Source of the DNA: a virus
DNA length: 23,950 bases
Strand: one strand, 5' to 3'
Virus record (IMG/VR): IMGVR_UViG_3300039049_000256
Span: 5,813-29,762 of that record
Position numbers and translations under genes: made by a program. Of the stretch, positions 8,384 through 15,131 are shown one piece after another. Under the pieces are notes generated by a model. It made no database searches, was not told the DNA's origin, and saw only the letters and a list, made by a program, of their open reading frames with translations. How positions within the stretch are numbered: the first letter of the stretch is position 1; the number at the start of each line of letters is the position of its first letter.

Positions 8384-10123
8384 TCAGTTTGTGCCGAGAG
8401 CTTCGAAGAAGCCCTTGAGACCGCCGCCGGCCGCCACCGGGTTCAGGTCCATCAGGATCGCCGCGTTGAAGAGCGCGATCAGCGGGTCGATCTTGCAGGC
8501 CCCGGCGCGTGCCTTGTTGATGATCGTGTTGTTGCCCCGGGTCTCGGCCTTCGCGTTGCCGATCGACCAGCGCATGATGCCCTGCCCACCGTGGCGAAAC
8601 CGCCCGTCGAGGAAGCGCCGCTCAAGGCCCTTGATCGCCCCATTGAGCTTGTAGCCCTGCCCGACACCGTAGAAGGCCTCGGGCGCGAACCCCGCCGCCT
8701 CGAGCTCGTCGAGGAGCGCTGCCACCCCGTGCGGATCGAGCCCGACGAAGCCTGCCTCTGGATAGAGCCCGGCCTCGCGCGGGATCGTCACCAGTTCCGC
8801 CATCTGGCGCGCGTGCTCCTGACTGTCCGGTTCGATGACCAGATCGCCCTCCGCTTCGAACTCCTGCAGGATCGGCGCGATCTCCTTGCGACGCTCGAGC
8901 GCATCGGGCGCCACCCAGGCGCGGCCCCAATGGAGGAGCCGCCGTGTCTTCACCTCCCGCCCGAGGAAGGCGAGCGCCGACAAGTCGTCCGCACCGCCCA
9001 TGTCGCCGCCGACCACCACGACCTCCGACCGATCGAGCAGCGCGTAGAGATCGGCGAGGCCGGGGTCCGCCAGGTTCTGCCAGTAGTCCGCCCCCACCCA
9101 ACGCTCCGAATGCAGCCCGAGCCCAATCTCGACATTGAGGTGCTGCGAGGCAAAGAGCGCCTCAGCCTCTTTGCCGCGCACCTGCGCCTTGCGCCATTCG
9201 TCCTGCAGGAACTCGATCGACACCGACCGCTCGAGGTTCGGGTTCACCAGCCCCCAGGTTGTCTCGTCCCGCCACGCCTCGGCTTTGGCCATCTTCTCGG
9301 GCAGCTCGTAGAGCACCGCGAGCATCGGCAGCTTCAGCGTGCCGTCCCGCACCTGTCGCGCCGTGGCCAGTTCCGCCTTCCACTGGCCGCGCGGTTCTTC
9401 CTTCGACTGCGTCGTGATCTGCAGGAAGAACCCGTCAGGCCGCGAGGCCAGACCACCGCGCAGCTCGGTGAAGATGTCCGGCGCCTTGGGCTTCGCGCCC
9501 AGGACGTGGGTCTCGTCGACCAGCACGTAGGTGGCCTTGGTGCCGGTCACCACGTCCGTGTCGGCCGAGACGATCTTCAGTTCCGCCCCGGTCGTCAGAT
9601 GCTCGATGGTCCGCTTGTGCTCGCGGATCTTGAAGATCCCGCCCTCGCCCAGATCCGAGTCGAGCCGGGCGTCCGCCTTGATCATCCCCTTTGCCTGGCT
9701 GAAGGCCGTCTTTGCCACCTCCTGCGTCGGCGCCACGAAGAGAAGCTCCGCATCGGGCCGCTCATTGAGGATCGCGGCCGTCACCATGATGCCCGCCGCG
9801 ATCGTCGTCTTCGTGTTCTTCTTCGGGATGAGCAGGAAGAACTCCCGGATCATCCGCTTTTTCGTATCCGGATCGTAGGACCCGAACACCACCCGCACGA
9901 AGTCGAACACCCACACCTCGGCCGTCTCGCCGAAGCTGGGCTTCCCGATCATGTCCGGGATCCGCAGCCGCTTGAACACGGCGACGGCCTTGTCCGCGAC
10001 CTGCTCGAAGAGCGGCAGCGCCGGGATCAGCGACAGCCCGCCCACGAGGCGCTCTTCCCAGTCCGGCAGCGCCGTGTCCCAAACATTCACCGGGACGGCC
10101 TCGACCTCGATCAGTTCGCCCAT
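8384..10123 (-). CDS. terL: Phage terminase large subunit
   Basis: This 579-aa packaging motor belongs to the Terminase_1 (HK97/YmfN) type. An N-terminal ATPase carries a deviant Walker A (LIPKKNTKTT, about residues 99-108), a Walker B (YVLVDE, 199-204) and a TTQS coupling motif (237-240). The C-terminal nuclease includes VVVGGDMGGADD, with Asp374 a likely metal ligand. The protein cuts concatemeric DNA and pumps it into proheads through the portal encoded next door. Its start overlaps the small terminase gene by 13 bases, and the ribosome binding site is weak, suggesting coupling. Confidence 0.95.
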   Translation of the reverse strand: MGELIEVEAVPVNVWDTALPDWEERLVGGLSLIPALPLFEQVADKAVAVFKRLRIPDMIGKPSFGETAEVWVFDFVRVVFGSYDPDTKKRMIREFFLLIPKKNTKTTIAAGIMVTAAILNERPDAELLFVAPTQEVAKTAFSQAKGMIKADARLDSDLGEGGIFKIREHKRTIEHLTTGAELKIVSADTDVVTGTKATYVLVDETHVLGAKPKAPDIFTELRGGLASRPDGFFLQITTQSKEEPRGQWKAELATARQVRDGTLKLPMLAVLYELPEKMAKAEAWRDETTWGLVNPNLERSVSIEFLQDEWRKAQVRGKEAEALFASQHLNVEIGLGLHSERWVGADYWQNLADPGLADLYALLDRSEVVVVGGDMGGADDLSALAFLGREVKTRRLLHWGRAWVAPDALERRKEIAPILQEFEAEGDLVIEPDSQEHARQMAELVTIPREAGLYPEAGFVGLDPHGVAALLDELEAAGFAPEAFYGVGQGYKLNGAIKGLERRFLDGRFRHGGQGIMRWSIGNAKAETRGNNTIINKARAGACKIDPLIALFNAAILMDLNPVAAGGGLKGFFEALGTN

Positions 10124-10632
10124 TTGCCCGGCGTCAGAAGGTGATCGTCCTCATCCGCCACCGCATCGAGCGCCGCGCGCCGCGCCGCTTCCTTCTTGCC
10201 CACCGGCACCGGCTTCTCCTCCGCCTCCGGCAGGTCATCCGCCATCCGCTTGGCCGCCAGCATCAGGTCGTTCTTCTCGACGAGCTGCTGGAAGTGGCGC
10301 ATCGCGCCCACGTTGCCTTCTTCCATCTTGGCCCAGGCGAGCTCGAGCTGCTTGGCCACCAGCATGTCCCGCGCCACGAGCCGCACCGACAGCTCGGATC
10401 TAAAATACCGCTTCAGCGTCGGCACCGAGATCGACTTTCCCGTGCGCGGATCCCGGATCACGCCGGCGATCCGGTCATTGCTCCAACCCATCGCCAGCAA
10501 CATACTGACTTTCCTAGCGTTTTCCTCGGTCCGCTCGAACCGGGGCCGCCCTCTTGTCCCACGTTCCCGGAAAACCGGGTTTCCGAAGAGGTCGACGAGG
10601 ACCTCCCCGCCCGAAATTTTCTCATCAGCCAT
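10111..10632 (-). CDS. terS: Phage terminase small subunit
   Basis: This 173-aa protein directly precedes the large subunit. Its N-terminal half reads ENARKVSMLLAMGWSNDRIAGVI, then SVPTLKRYFRSEL, a helix-turn-helix that would recognise the packaging site. A central helical oligomerisation region follows (MLVAKQLELAWAKMEEGNVGAMRHFQQLVEKND), with a Lys/Ala/Glu-rich C-terminus that could contact the large subunit. The ATG at 10632 follows an A-rich leader with only a weak GGA. Position and the HTH-plus-helices layout support the call, although small terminases diverge quickly. Confidence 0.82.
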   Translation of the reverse strand: MADEKISGGEVLVDLFGNPVFRERGTRGRPRFERTEENARKVSMLLAMGWSNDRIAGVIRDPRTGKSISVPTLKRYFRSELSVRLVARDMLVAKQLELAWAKMEEGNVGAMRHFQQLVEKNDLMLAAKRMADDLPEAEEKPVPVGKKEAARRAALDAVADEDDHLLTPGKWAN

Positions 10633-10688
10633 TTTTTAAATCCGCGCGTGAGGGGAGCGCGGGCTAGGGGCCGGAGGGGGTCTGAGGT

Positions 10689-11057
10689 TTACCCCTCCCC
10701 CCCGGCGCCGCCGCGCTCAAGGCTCTGCTTCTCGCTGTCGTGCCATGCCTTGGACACGAGCTGCAGGTTGTCGATGTCCCAGAACAGGTCCGGGTCGCCG
10801 CGATGTGGCCTGATGTGGTCCACCACCGGACTGTCGGGCGCGTTCTTGCCGCCGATGAGCAGCACGCCGGTCTGCCGGCATACGCCGCCATCGCGAACGA
10901 AGACCGCTTGCCGAAGCCGGAACCAGCGGGGCGACGAATACCAGGCGCGCCACGGCGTCACCTTGCGCCGCACCGCGTCCCGCGACACGCCATGGGTCAC
11001 GGCAATGCGCGTGCCGAGCTTGGCCATCCGCGAAGGTGGTGCCGTCAGTCGTCCCAT
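10689..11057 (-). CDS. HNH endonuclease
   Basis: This 122-aa protein carries a clear HNH fold in its second half: a first Cys in RDGGVCRQTG, the HNH core VVDHIRPHRGDPDLFWDIDNLQLVSKAWHD, and then SEKQSL. The pair D-H-I and N-L-Q-x-V-x-x-W-H are the metal-binding and catalytic elements. HNH proteins next to terminases are required for, or stimulate, cos cleavage by the terminase in HK97-like phages. The start at 11057 follows AGGGA and gives a normal size for the family. A longer upstream reading is the shadow of another gene. Confidence 0.9.
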   Translation of the reverse strand: MGRLTAPPSRMAKLGTRIAVTHGVSRDAVRRKVTPWRAWYSSPRWFRLRQAVFVRDGGVCRQTGVLLIGGKNAPDSPVVDHIRPHRGDPDLFWDIDNLQLVSKAWHDSEKQSLERGGAGGEG

Positions 11058-11130
11058 CGATGTCCCTGAAACGAGAAGCGACCGGGGCGGGTTTGCCGCT
11101 CCGGTCGCACAGGTGTTCTCTGGCACACAG

Positions 11131-11158
11131 TCAATACATTTCCGAGTTCGTCTGTCAA
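11131..11158 (-). promoter_or_regulatory. Candidate promoter for the late operon
   Basis: On the minus strand there is a perfect TTGACA (-35) at 11153-11158, a 16-base gap, and TATTGA at 11131-11136 as a weak -10 element. It lies about 75 bases upstream of the HNH gene start and in the only sizeable gap (11058-11175) between that gene and the upstream 229-aa gene. This is a sensible place for late head-gene transcription to begin. The -10 element matches only three of six consensus positions, so this is tentative. Confidence 0.35.
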
Positions 11159-11175
11159 CACGCGCGCACCAAGCC

Positions 11176-11865
11176 TTATTTCCAAGGCGTCTGCGGCGGC
11201 ATCGCGAGCGTGACGCAGAAGCAGGAGAGCGCGCGACCGATTCGCAGGTTGTCCCTGATTTCAGAAAGCGCACCCCAGAAGGCGAGGTATCCACGCCGTG
11301 CCGCGCCGATCTGGGCGGGCGTCGGCGACCAGACAACGGGGCAGAACTGGACGGGTTCGACGACCTGCACGCCACGGCGATTGACGCGCGATTGATGCGG
11401 CCAGCCCTCGTCACCCAACTCAGCCGCATCCGCCACCTTTGAGGGTCGCCCTGCTCCATGCTGACGCTTTCCTGCCGGGTGGCAGCGCGGCACCGCACCC
11501 ACCATCGCATCGGGCAGCATCCCGGCCCGTGCCGCCTCGGCGATGTGGATCGCCATGGACCGGCCACCATGCACCACGGGCAGCGCCGCGACGGCGGCAG
11601 CGACCACGTCGGCATCCGGGTGCGGCTCCGATCGCCCGCCGCCGTCGACCCGGCAGCCAAGCCGCGCCCGCTCGATCATCACGTATTCCGTGCCGTAGCC
11701 GGGCCGCGCGCCGGTGATCCGCTCGATCTCGGCGAACTCGAGCCGGGCGCACTCGCGCTGGAAGGCCCACATGAGGAGCGGCCAAATCGCCGCCTCGACA
11801 CGGACACCGGGACGCGGACGGGGCAGCGCGGGGGCGAGGCTGGCGGTGTCGCGTCCCAGCATCAT
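11176..11865 (-). CDS. Phage protein of unknown function; candidate late regulator by position
   Basis: I do not recognise this 229-aa protein by family. It contains ERITGARPGYGTEYVMIERARLG, HGGRSMAIHIAEAARAGMLPD, and a C-terminal PAQIGAARRGYLAFWGALSEIRDNL that looks like a DNA- or protein-binding helix pair. The start ATG at 11865 overlaps the stop of the upstream gene (ATGA), with GGGAG seven bases before it. It is the last gene before the HNH-terminase block and is followed by a gap with a candidate promoter, the place where Q-type late activators or antiterminators usually lie. That role is inferred from position alone. Confidence 0.7.
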   Translation of the reverse strand: MMLGRDTASLAPALPRPRPGVRVEAAIWPLLMWAFQRECARLEFAEIERITGARPGYGTEYVMIERARLGCRVDGGGRSEPHPDADVVAAAVAALPVVHGGRSMAIHIAEAARAGMLPDAMVGAVPRCHPAGKRQHGAGRPSKVADAAELGDEGWPHQSRVNRRGVQVVEPVQFCPVVWSPTPAQIGAARRGYLAFWGALSEIRDNLRIGRALSCFCVTLAMPPQTPWK

Positions 11866-12512
11866 GCGGCTTCTCCCTTGGAGTGATCGGAGGCCTGCGC
11901 TTCCCGATGCGCGATCCCGGCGTCGATCAGCGCCTCGACATGGCGGGTGAGCGCGAGGTGATCGGTGAGCCAGGCCCGCTCGCTGGGCAGGATGTCGCCC
12001 CGCGCCAGCGCGTCGTTCGCGCGCGTGAGCCGCCGGGCGTCATCCTCGGCCGCCGCAGCGATCTCGCGCATGTCGACCGGGAACAGCGGACGCGGGTGCT
12101 TGACGAGAAACCGATAGGCCGCGACGTGCAGGCCCTGCGAGCGAAGCACCGGACCCTCGACCGAGTGCAGCCAGGTCTGGAAGATCGGGTTCGCGGGATC
12201 CGGCGGCGTCTCGAAGCGATGGGCGAAGTTGCGCAGCGTGACCCAGCCGGGCCAGACGTTCTTGGCCTTGCCGCCTGCCATCATCATCGCCACCTGCCGA
12301 AGCCGTTCGAGCCCGTCCTCGGTCATGTAGCCCAGACGGTCCTGCAGCTTGGCGAGGAACTCGGCATGGCCCTTGGCCGTGCCCCTGGGGTCGCGGATCA
12401 TGCCGTCGCGTTCGAGCGGCTCGATCAGGCAGCGCCGCACCCGTTCGCGCCCCGAGACGTTGTCGGCCTGCCCGCCGCCCTGCCCCTCCGTCGTGGTCTG
12501 CTCGTTCGTCAT
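11862..12512 (-). CDS. Phage early protein of unknown function
   Basis: This 216-aa protein has no motif I can name. It is rich in helices, with a central segment GYMTEDGLERLRQVAMMMAGGKAKNVWPGWVTLRNFAHRFETPP. The C-terminal half is charged (RLTRANDALARGDILPSERAWLTDHLALTRHVEALIDAG). The run of small residues plus Trp (AKNVWPGWVTL) could be a DNA-contacting turn, but this is a guess. Immediate linkage to the O-like replication gene (about 15 bases apart) raises the possibility of a lambda P-like loader partner, without sequence proof. The ATG at 12512 has GGGGG six bases upstream; a GTG one codon earlier is also possible. Confidence 0.7.
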   Translation of the reverse strand: MTNEQTTTEGQGGGQADNVSGRERVRRCLIEPLERDGMIRDPRGTAKGHAEFLAKLQDRLGYMTEDGLERLRQVAMMMAGGKAKNVWPGWVTLRNFAHRFETPPDPANPIFQTWLHSVEGPVLRSQGLHVAAYRFLVKHPRPLFPVDMREIAAAAEDDARRLTRANDALARGDILPSERAWLTDHLALTRHVEALIDAGIAHREAQASDHSKGEAA

Positions 12513-12527
12513 CACTTGCCCCCTTTC

Positions 12528-13175
12528 TCAGCCTGTCCAACCGATGTCGTGAAGCTCGCCCTCGGTCAGAAGCCCGGCGGCGAGGATGTGGGATCTGACC
12601 CAGACCGCGACGTCGGCGAGCGCGTCCCGGCGACCTTCCCGGAAGGTCCTTACGGCGCGTTCAGCATCGGCGATGACGGCTGAGTTTTCGGATCGTTTCG
12701 GGGCCTGCAAAACCGGCCCGCCGGGGTTCCTTACGGGTTCTTTACAGGTTCCCTCTCCAGTGGGCTGGAGACGGCTCCCCCTGTTTTTTGGAGACGGCTC
12801 CCCCCTTTTTTTGGAGACGGCTCCGTCTCCAGTTTTTGGAGACGGCTCACCGCGATATCCGTCTCCAGATTTTGGAGACGGCACTTGTGCGCTCTCCAAC
12901 TCGAACCCCAAGATGTAGCGGGTCGGGAGCTGCTTCTTGGACCCCTCGTCCCAGCACTTCTCGCGCCGTAGCAGGCCGCGTTCCTCGAGCGCGTTGAGCG
13001 CGTTGTTGAGCGTGCCGTTCGACACCCCGGTCGCGTCTCGCAGGTAGGCCTGCGTCGGAAAGCAGCCCGCCGAGGGGTTGTGGCAGTCGCACAGGTGGAA
13101 AAGGACGCGGAACTCGCTGTTCGACAGCTCTGCCCCGCTCATTCCTGCCAGCCATGTGGTTGCTTTGTGGCTCAT
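12528..13175 (-). CDS. Winged-helix replication initiator-like protein (lambda O analogue) containing an internal repeat array
   Basis: This 215-aa protein has an N-terminal winged helix-turn-helix at about residues 15-95 (LSNSEFRVLFHLCDCHNPSAGCFPTQAYL, then TGVSNGTLNNALNALEERGLLRRE). A low-complexity linker follows at about residues 98-145, with the recurring tetrapeptide PSPK, and then a C-terminal helical part (AVRTFREGRRDALADVAVWVRSHILAAG). The layout of wHTH, repeat-coded linker and C-terminal domain parallels lambda O, whose gene contains the origin iterons. The ATG at 13175 is chosen because the HTH follows normally; the frame is open further upstream but lacks a good start. It sits after the DnaA-domain gene and before the unknown 216-aa gene. 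Confidence 0.72.
   Translation of the reverse strand: MSHKATTWLAGMSGAELSNSEFRVLFHLCDCHNPSAGCFPTQAYLRDATGVSNGTLNNALNALEERGLLRREKCWDEGSKKQLPTRYILGFELESAQVPSPKSGDGYRGEPSPKTGDGAVSKKRGEPSPKNRGSRLQPTGEGTCKEPVRNPGGPVLQAPKRSENSAVIADAERAVRTFREGRRDALADVAVWVRSHILAAGLLTEGELHDIGWTG
12767..12881. repeat. Iteron-like array: five direct CCGTCTCC repeats with inverted copies, candidate phage origin
   Basis: On the plus strand GGAGACGG occurs at 12767-12774, 12790-12797, 12813-12820, 12838-12845 and 12874-12881, with start-to-start spacings of 23, 23, 25 and 36. Inverted copies CCGTCTCC lie at 12823-12830 and 12859-12866. On the coding strand each unit reads GCCGTCTCC followed by four to seven A residues in four of the five units, and two units close into hairpins with TGGAGACGG. 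The core is read in three different frames within the gene, so conservation is of DNA rather than protein. Position inside an O-like gene suggests origin iterons. Confidence 0.7.
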
Positions 13176-13357
13176 CGTCGTCCCGTCCCGCGCCTCTCTG
13201 GGCGCCATGCTGCTCGTGCCCGCGCGAGAGGCCCCGCGCGGGCGGTTGTCATGTGGCGCGGCCCCGGTGCAGGAAGGGCACCGGCCTCTCGCGCCGCCGC
13301 AGTTCGGGCAAGCATCACCCCGGCACCCACGGCCTACCGCTGCCCTTGGCCCGGCAG
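13176..13357. other. GC-rich gap between the DnaA-domain gene and the O-like gene
   Basis: No gene with a canonical start is supported here. On the minus strand, in frame with the downstream O-like gene and uninterrupted into it, the translation includes CPNCGGARGRCPSC (cysteine codons between 13269 and 13310), a double CxxC as in zinc ribbons. No ATG, GTG or TTG precedes it in that frame. Short GC-rich palindromic stretches such as the repeated CGCGCGAG/CCCGCGCGGG motifs at about 13220-13242 could form hairpins. It may be leader sequence, a decayed small gene, or an N-terminal extension. Confidence 0.4.
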
Positions 13358-13750
13358 TCAGGGCGGTGCGCGGCCCTCCGCCAAGGCACGCACGCTTGCG
13401 AACGGGGCCGCCCGGACACCCACGAAGCGGATGAACCGGGGCCGCGCGTTCAACTCGATAAGGGTGAAGATCTCGTCGATCTCGCCGCAGTAGCCGGCGT
13501 CGCGCTCCATCTGGGCGGCCACGCGCCGGACGCCGCCCATGACGGTGGAATGATCGCGGTCGAGATAGATCCCGACCCTCGGAAAGGACCAGTCGAGCGC
13601 GTGGCGCAGGAAATACATCACCTCCTGCCGCACCCCAGCCTCGGGCTGGCAGGTCGAGGCCGACAGGACGTCCGCCACCCTGACCTCGCGCACACGGGCG
13701 ACGATCTCGACGATGTCCTTGGCCGGTTGCAGCCTGCCGACACTACGCAT
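13358..13750 (-). CDS. Stand-alone DnaA domain IV-like DNA-binding protein
   Basis: This 130-aa protein matches only the C-terminal DNA-binding domain of DnaA. It has a helix VRQEVMYFLRHALDWSFPRVGIYL followed by DRDHSTVMGGVRRVAAQ. The DRDHSTV sequence (residues 64-70) is the DnaA signature that reads the DnaA box, normally GRDHTTV. There is no AAA+ domain. The ATG at 13750 follows a strong AGGAGGAGG site, and the first codons overlap the methyltransferase stop. It directly precedes the O-like gene and may help recruit or exclude host initiation machinery at the phage origin. Alternatively it may be a transcription factor using the same fold. Confidence 0.82.
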   Translation of the reverse strand: MRSVGRLQPAKDIVEIVARVREVRVADVLSASTCQPEAGVRQEVMYFLRHALDWSFPRVGIYLDRDHSTVMGGVRRVAAQMERDAGYCGEIDEIFTLIELNARPRFIRFVGVRAAPFASVRALAEGRAPP

Positions 13751-14519
13751 GGATGAGCCTCCTCCTGGCACGCTCCGGGATCAGGGCCAGTCCGCGCGGA
13801 TCTTCGGGATAGTCATGCGGGCGCTCGCACCTGAGGCGCGTGCCCGGCGGCACCCAATGGAGCCGCGTGCCGCGCCCCATGTGCCGCTTGCGCCAGATGA
13901 ACCAGGCATAGGCGGCCGCCGTGGTGGGCTTCTTGTAGACGCCTTCCGGGTGCAGATAGGGCCGATCCGGGCAGCGCATCACGCCAGCGTGGATCACCAC
14001 TCGCTCGGCAAAGACCATGACGTCCGTCGGCGGCATCCGGTCGAAGATCATCGTGTAGCGCTCGGCACCCTCGGCAAAGGCCATGCGCTGGAAAAGCGCC
14101 ACGCCCTCATGCGCCACGTCGAGCGCCCGCTGCGCGAAGCTGAGCGACAGGTTGTAGGGCGGGTTGGTGATCACCCAGTCGAAGCCGTCGTCACCGTCGC
14201 GCGGGGTCAGGAAGTTCCGTTGCCCAAAGCCCGCGCCGTAGTCCACAAGGTCCGAGGCCATGACGACACCGAACCGCTCGCAGAGCGGGCGCACCATGTG
14301 GCCCCGGTTGGCGGCGGGCTCCCAGACGGAGGCGGTGCCGGGCGCCGCCCCCATCGCCTCGAGCCGATCGAGCATCGCCCGCGTCGCCCAGGGCGGCGTC
14401 GGGAAATCCTCGTCGCTGTCGTCGGGTTCGGTGCGCGAGGCGGTGAAGCCGCTGTTCACGCGAATGGCGCCTTTCGTCCGGCCAAGGTCGCGAACCGTGT
14501 TTTTCCCCAACCCGCTCAT
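13743..14519 (-). CDS. Orphan DNA methyltransferase (class I, NPPY type)
   Basis: This 258-aa protein has a SAM-binding motif I region VWEPAANRGHM (about residues 65-75), an acidic strand end ASDLVDYG, and the catalytic motif NPPY (119-122) in FDWVITNPPYNLSLSFAQRAL. The (D/N)PPY tetrad is typical of amino-methyltransferases acting on adenine N6 or cytosine N4. No restriction enzyme gene is adjacent, so it is probably a solitary phage methylase that protects phage DNA or times early events. The C-terminal part (YAWFIWRKRHMGRG) is basic. The ATG overlaps the stop of the regulator gene (ATGA). Confidence 0.85.
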   Translation of the reverse strand: MSGLGKNTVRDLGRTKGAIRVNSGFTASRTEPDDSDEDFPTPPWATRAMLDRLEAMGAAPGTASVWEPAANRGHMVRPLCERFGVVMASDLVDYGAGFGQRNFLTPRDGDDGFDWVITNPPYNLSLSFAQRALDVAHEGVALFQRMAFAEGAERYTMIFDRMPPTDVMVFAERVVIHAGVMRCPDRPYLHPEGVYKKPTTAAAYAWFIWRKRHMGRGTRLHWVPPGTRLRCERPHDYPEDPRGLALIPERARRRLIHA

Positions 14520-14947
14520 GACGCGAGCGCCTTGCGGATGCGGGTCAGCGCGCTGATCGCCTCGTCGACCTCCTTGATCGCCGCCGCACCGCCCTCGGGC
14601 GTGTCCGCGCCGAGCAGCGACAGCACCGCCGCGATCGCCTCGCCCGTCTCTTTCGAAATGACGCCGGACAGTGCGAGCAGATCCTCGGACCTTGCCACCC
14701 CGCCCTGCTCGCGCATGTCGCGGATCAGGAACTCGGTCACCGGGAACTCACCCGCCGCCGACTGGAGCGCGATCAGGTCGGACACGGTGTAGTCCAGATC
14801 GCCCGCCTTCTTCTTGGACAGCGTGCCCTTGGAGACCGAGTGCCCCCAGCGCGCCTCGAGCACGGCGCAGGCCGCATCGAACCCGCCGAGTTTCTCGATC
14901 AGCGCTGACATCTGCAGCCGCACGATAGCCCGGGGATCAATCGACAT
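14516..14947 (-). CDS. CII-like phage regulatory protein (HTH)
   Basis: This 143-aa protein has an N-terminal HTH-like region AIVRLQMSALIEKLGGFDAACAVLEARWG, followed by VSKGTLSKKKAGDLDYTVSDLIALQSAAGEFPVTEFLI. The pattern of basal helix, HTH and a 'P(V)T' segment is like the phage CII-type regulators of the CP76/YmfL kind. The C-terminus is a long amphipathic helix (IKEVDEAISALTRIRKAL) that could oligomerise. GGAGG lies five bases before the ATG at 14947, which is preferred over one six codons upstream. Its place between the Cro-like gene and the replication genes is that of lambda cII. Family assignment is moderate. Confidence 0.65.
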   Translation of the reverse strand: MSIDPRAIVRLQMSALIEKLGGFDAACAVLEARWGHSVSKGTLSKKKAGDLDYTVSDLIALQSAAGEFPVTEFLIRDMREQGGVARSEDLLALSGVISKETGEAIAAVLSLLGADTPEGGAAAIKEVDEAISALTRIRKALAS

Positions 14948-15131
14948 CCTGACCTCCGTCGCCACGCTTCCGCGCGGCCATTTCCTTCATGGAGTTGATC
15001 ATCCGGTTTTCGCCAGATCCGATCGCCTCGGTGATTTCCGCTAGCAGAGCGGACGGATCAGCAGGCGGGCGCTCCATCGCCGCCACCCGCGCCTCCAGCG
15101 CCGCGATCCGGGCCAAAAGTTCATCCGACAT
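14937..15131 (-). CDS. Small coiled-coil protein, unknown function
   Basis: This 64-aa protein begins MSDELLARIAALEARVAAME, a heptad-patterned helix. A second helix (LLAEITEAIGSGENRMINSMKEMAA) and a basic/acidic tail follow. A GAGG element precedes the ATG at 15131, and the stop overlaps the next gene by 11 bases. It is the first gene of the leftward early block after the WYL/TerB-like insertion. The function is unknown; a dimerising accessory to the adjacent regulator is possible. Confidence 0.65.
   Translation of the reverse strand: MSDELLARIAALEARVAAMERPPADPSALLAEITEAIGSGENRMINSMKEMAARKRGDGGQDVD

Noticed and set aside
8186-10144. A 652-codon open frame on the plus strand
   Set aside because: It is antisense to the large terminase, with Arg/His/Pro-rich composition typical of GC-rich shadow frames and no recognisable domains.
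1-10632. Domesticated gene transfer agent cluster
   Set aside because: Gene order is GTA-like, but an HNH nuclease, cI/cro region, replication genes and an intact integrase indicate a true temperate prophage.
11110-11140. Sixth operator suggested by TGGCACACAG near 11120
   Set aside because: It matches part of operator C but lacks the GCGAAC half-site, so it does not fit the 17-bp dyad.
12767-12881. Possible CRISPR array
   Set aside because: The repeat core is only eight bases, spacers are about 15 bases, the array is inside a coding gene, and no cas gene is present.
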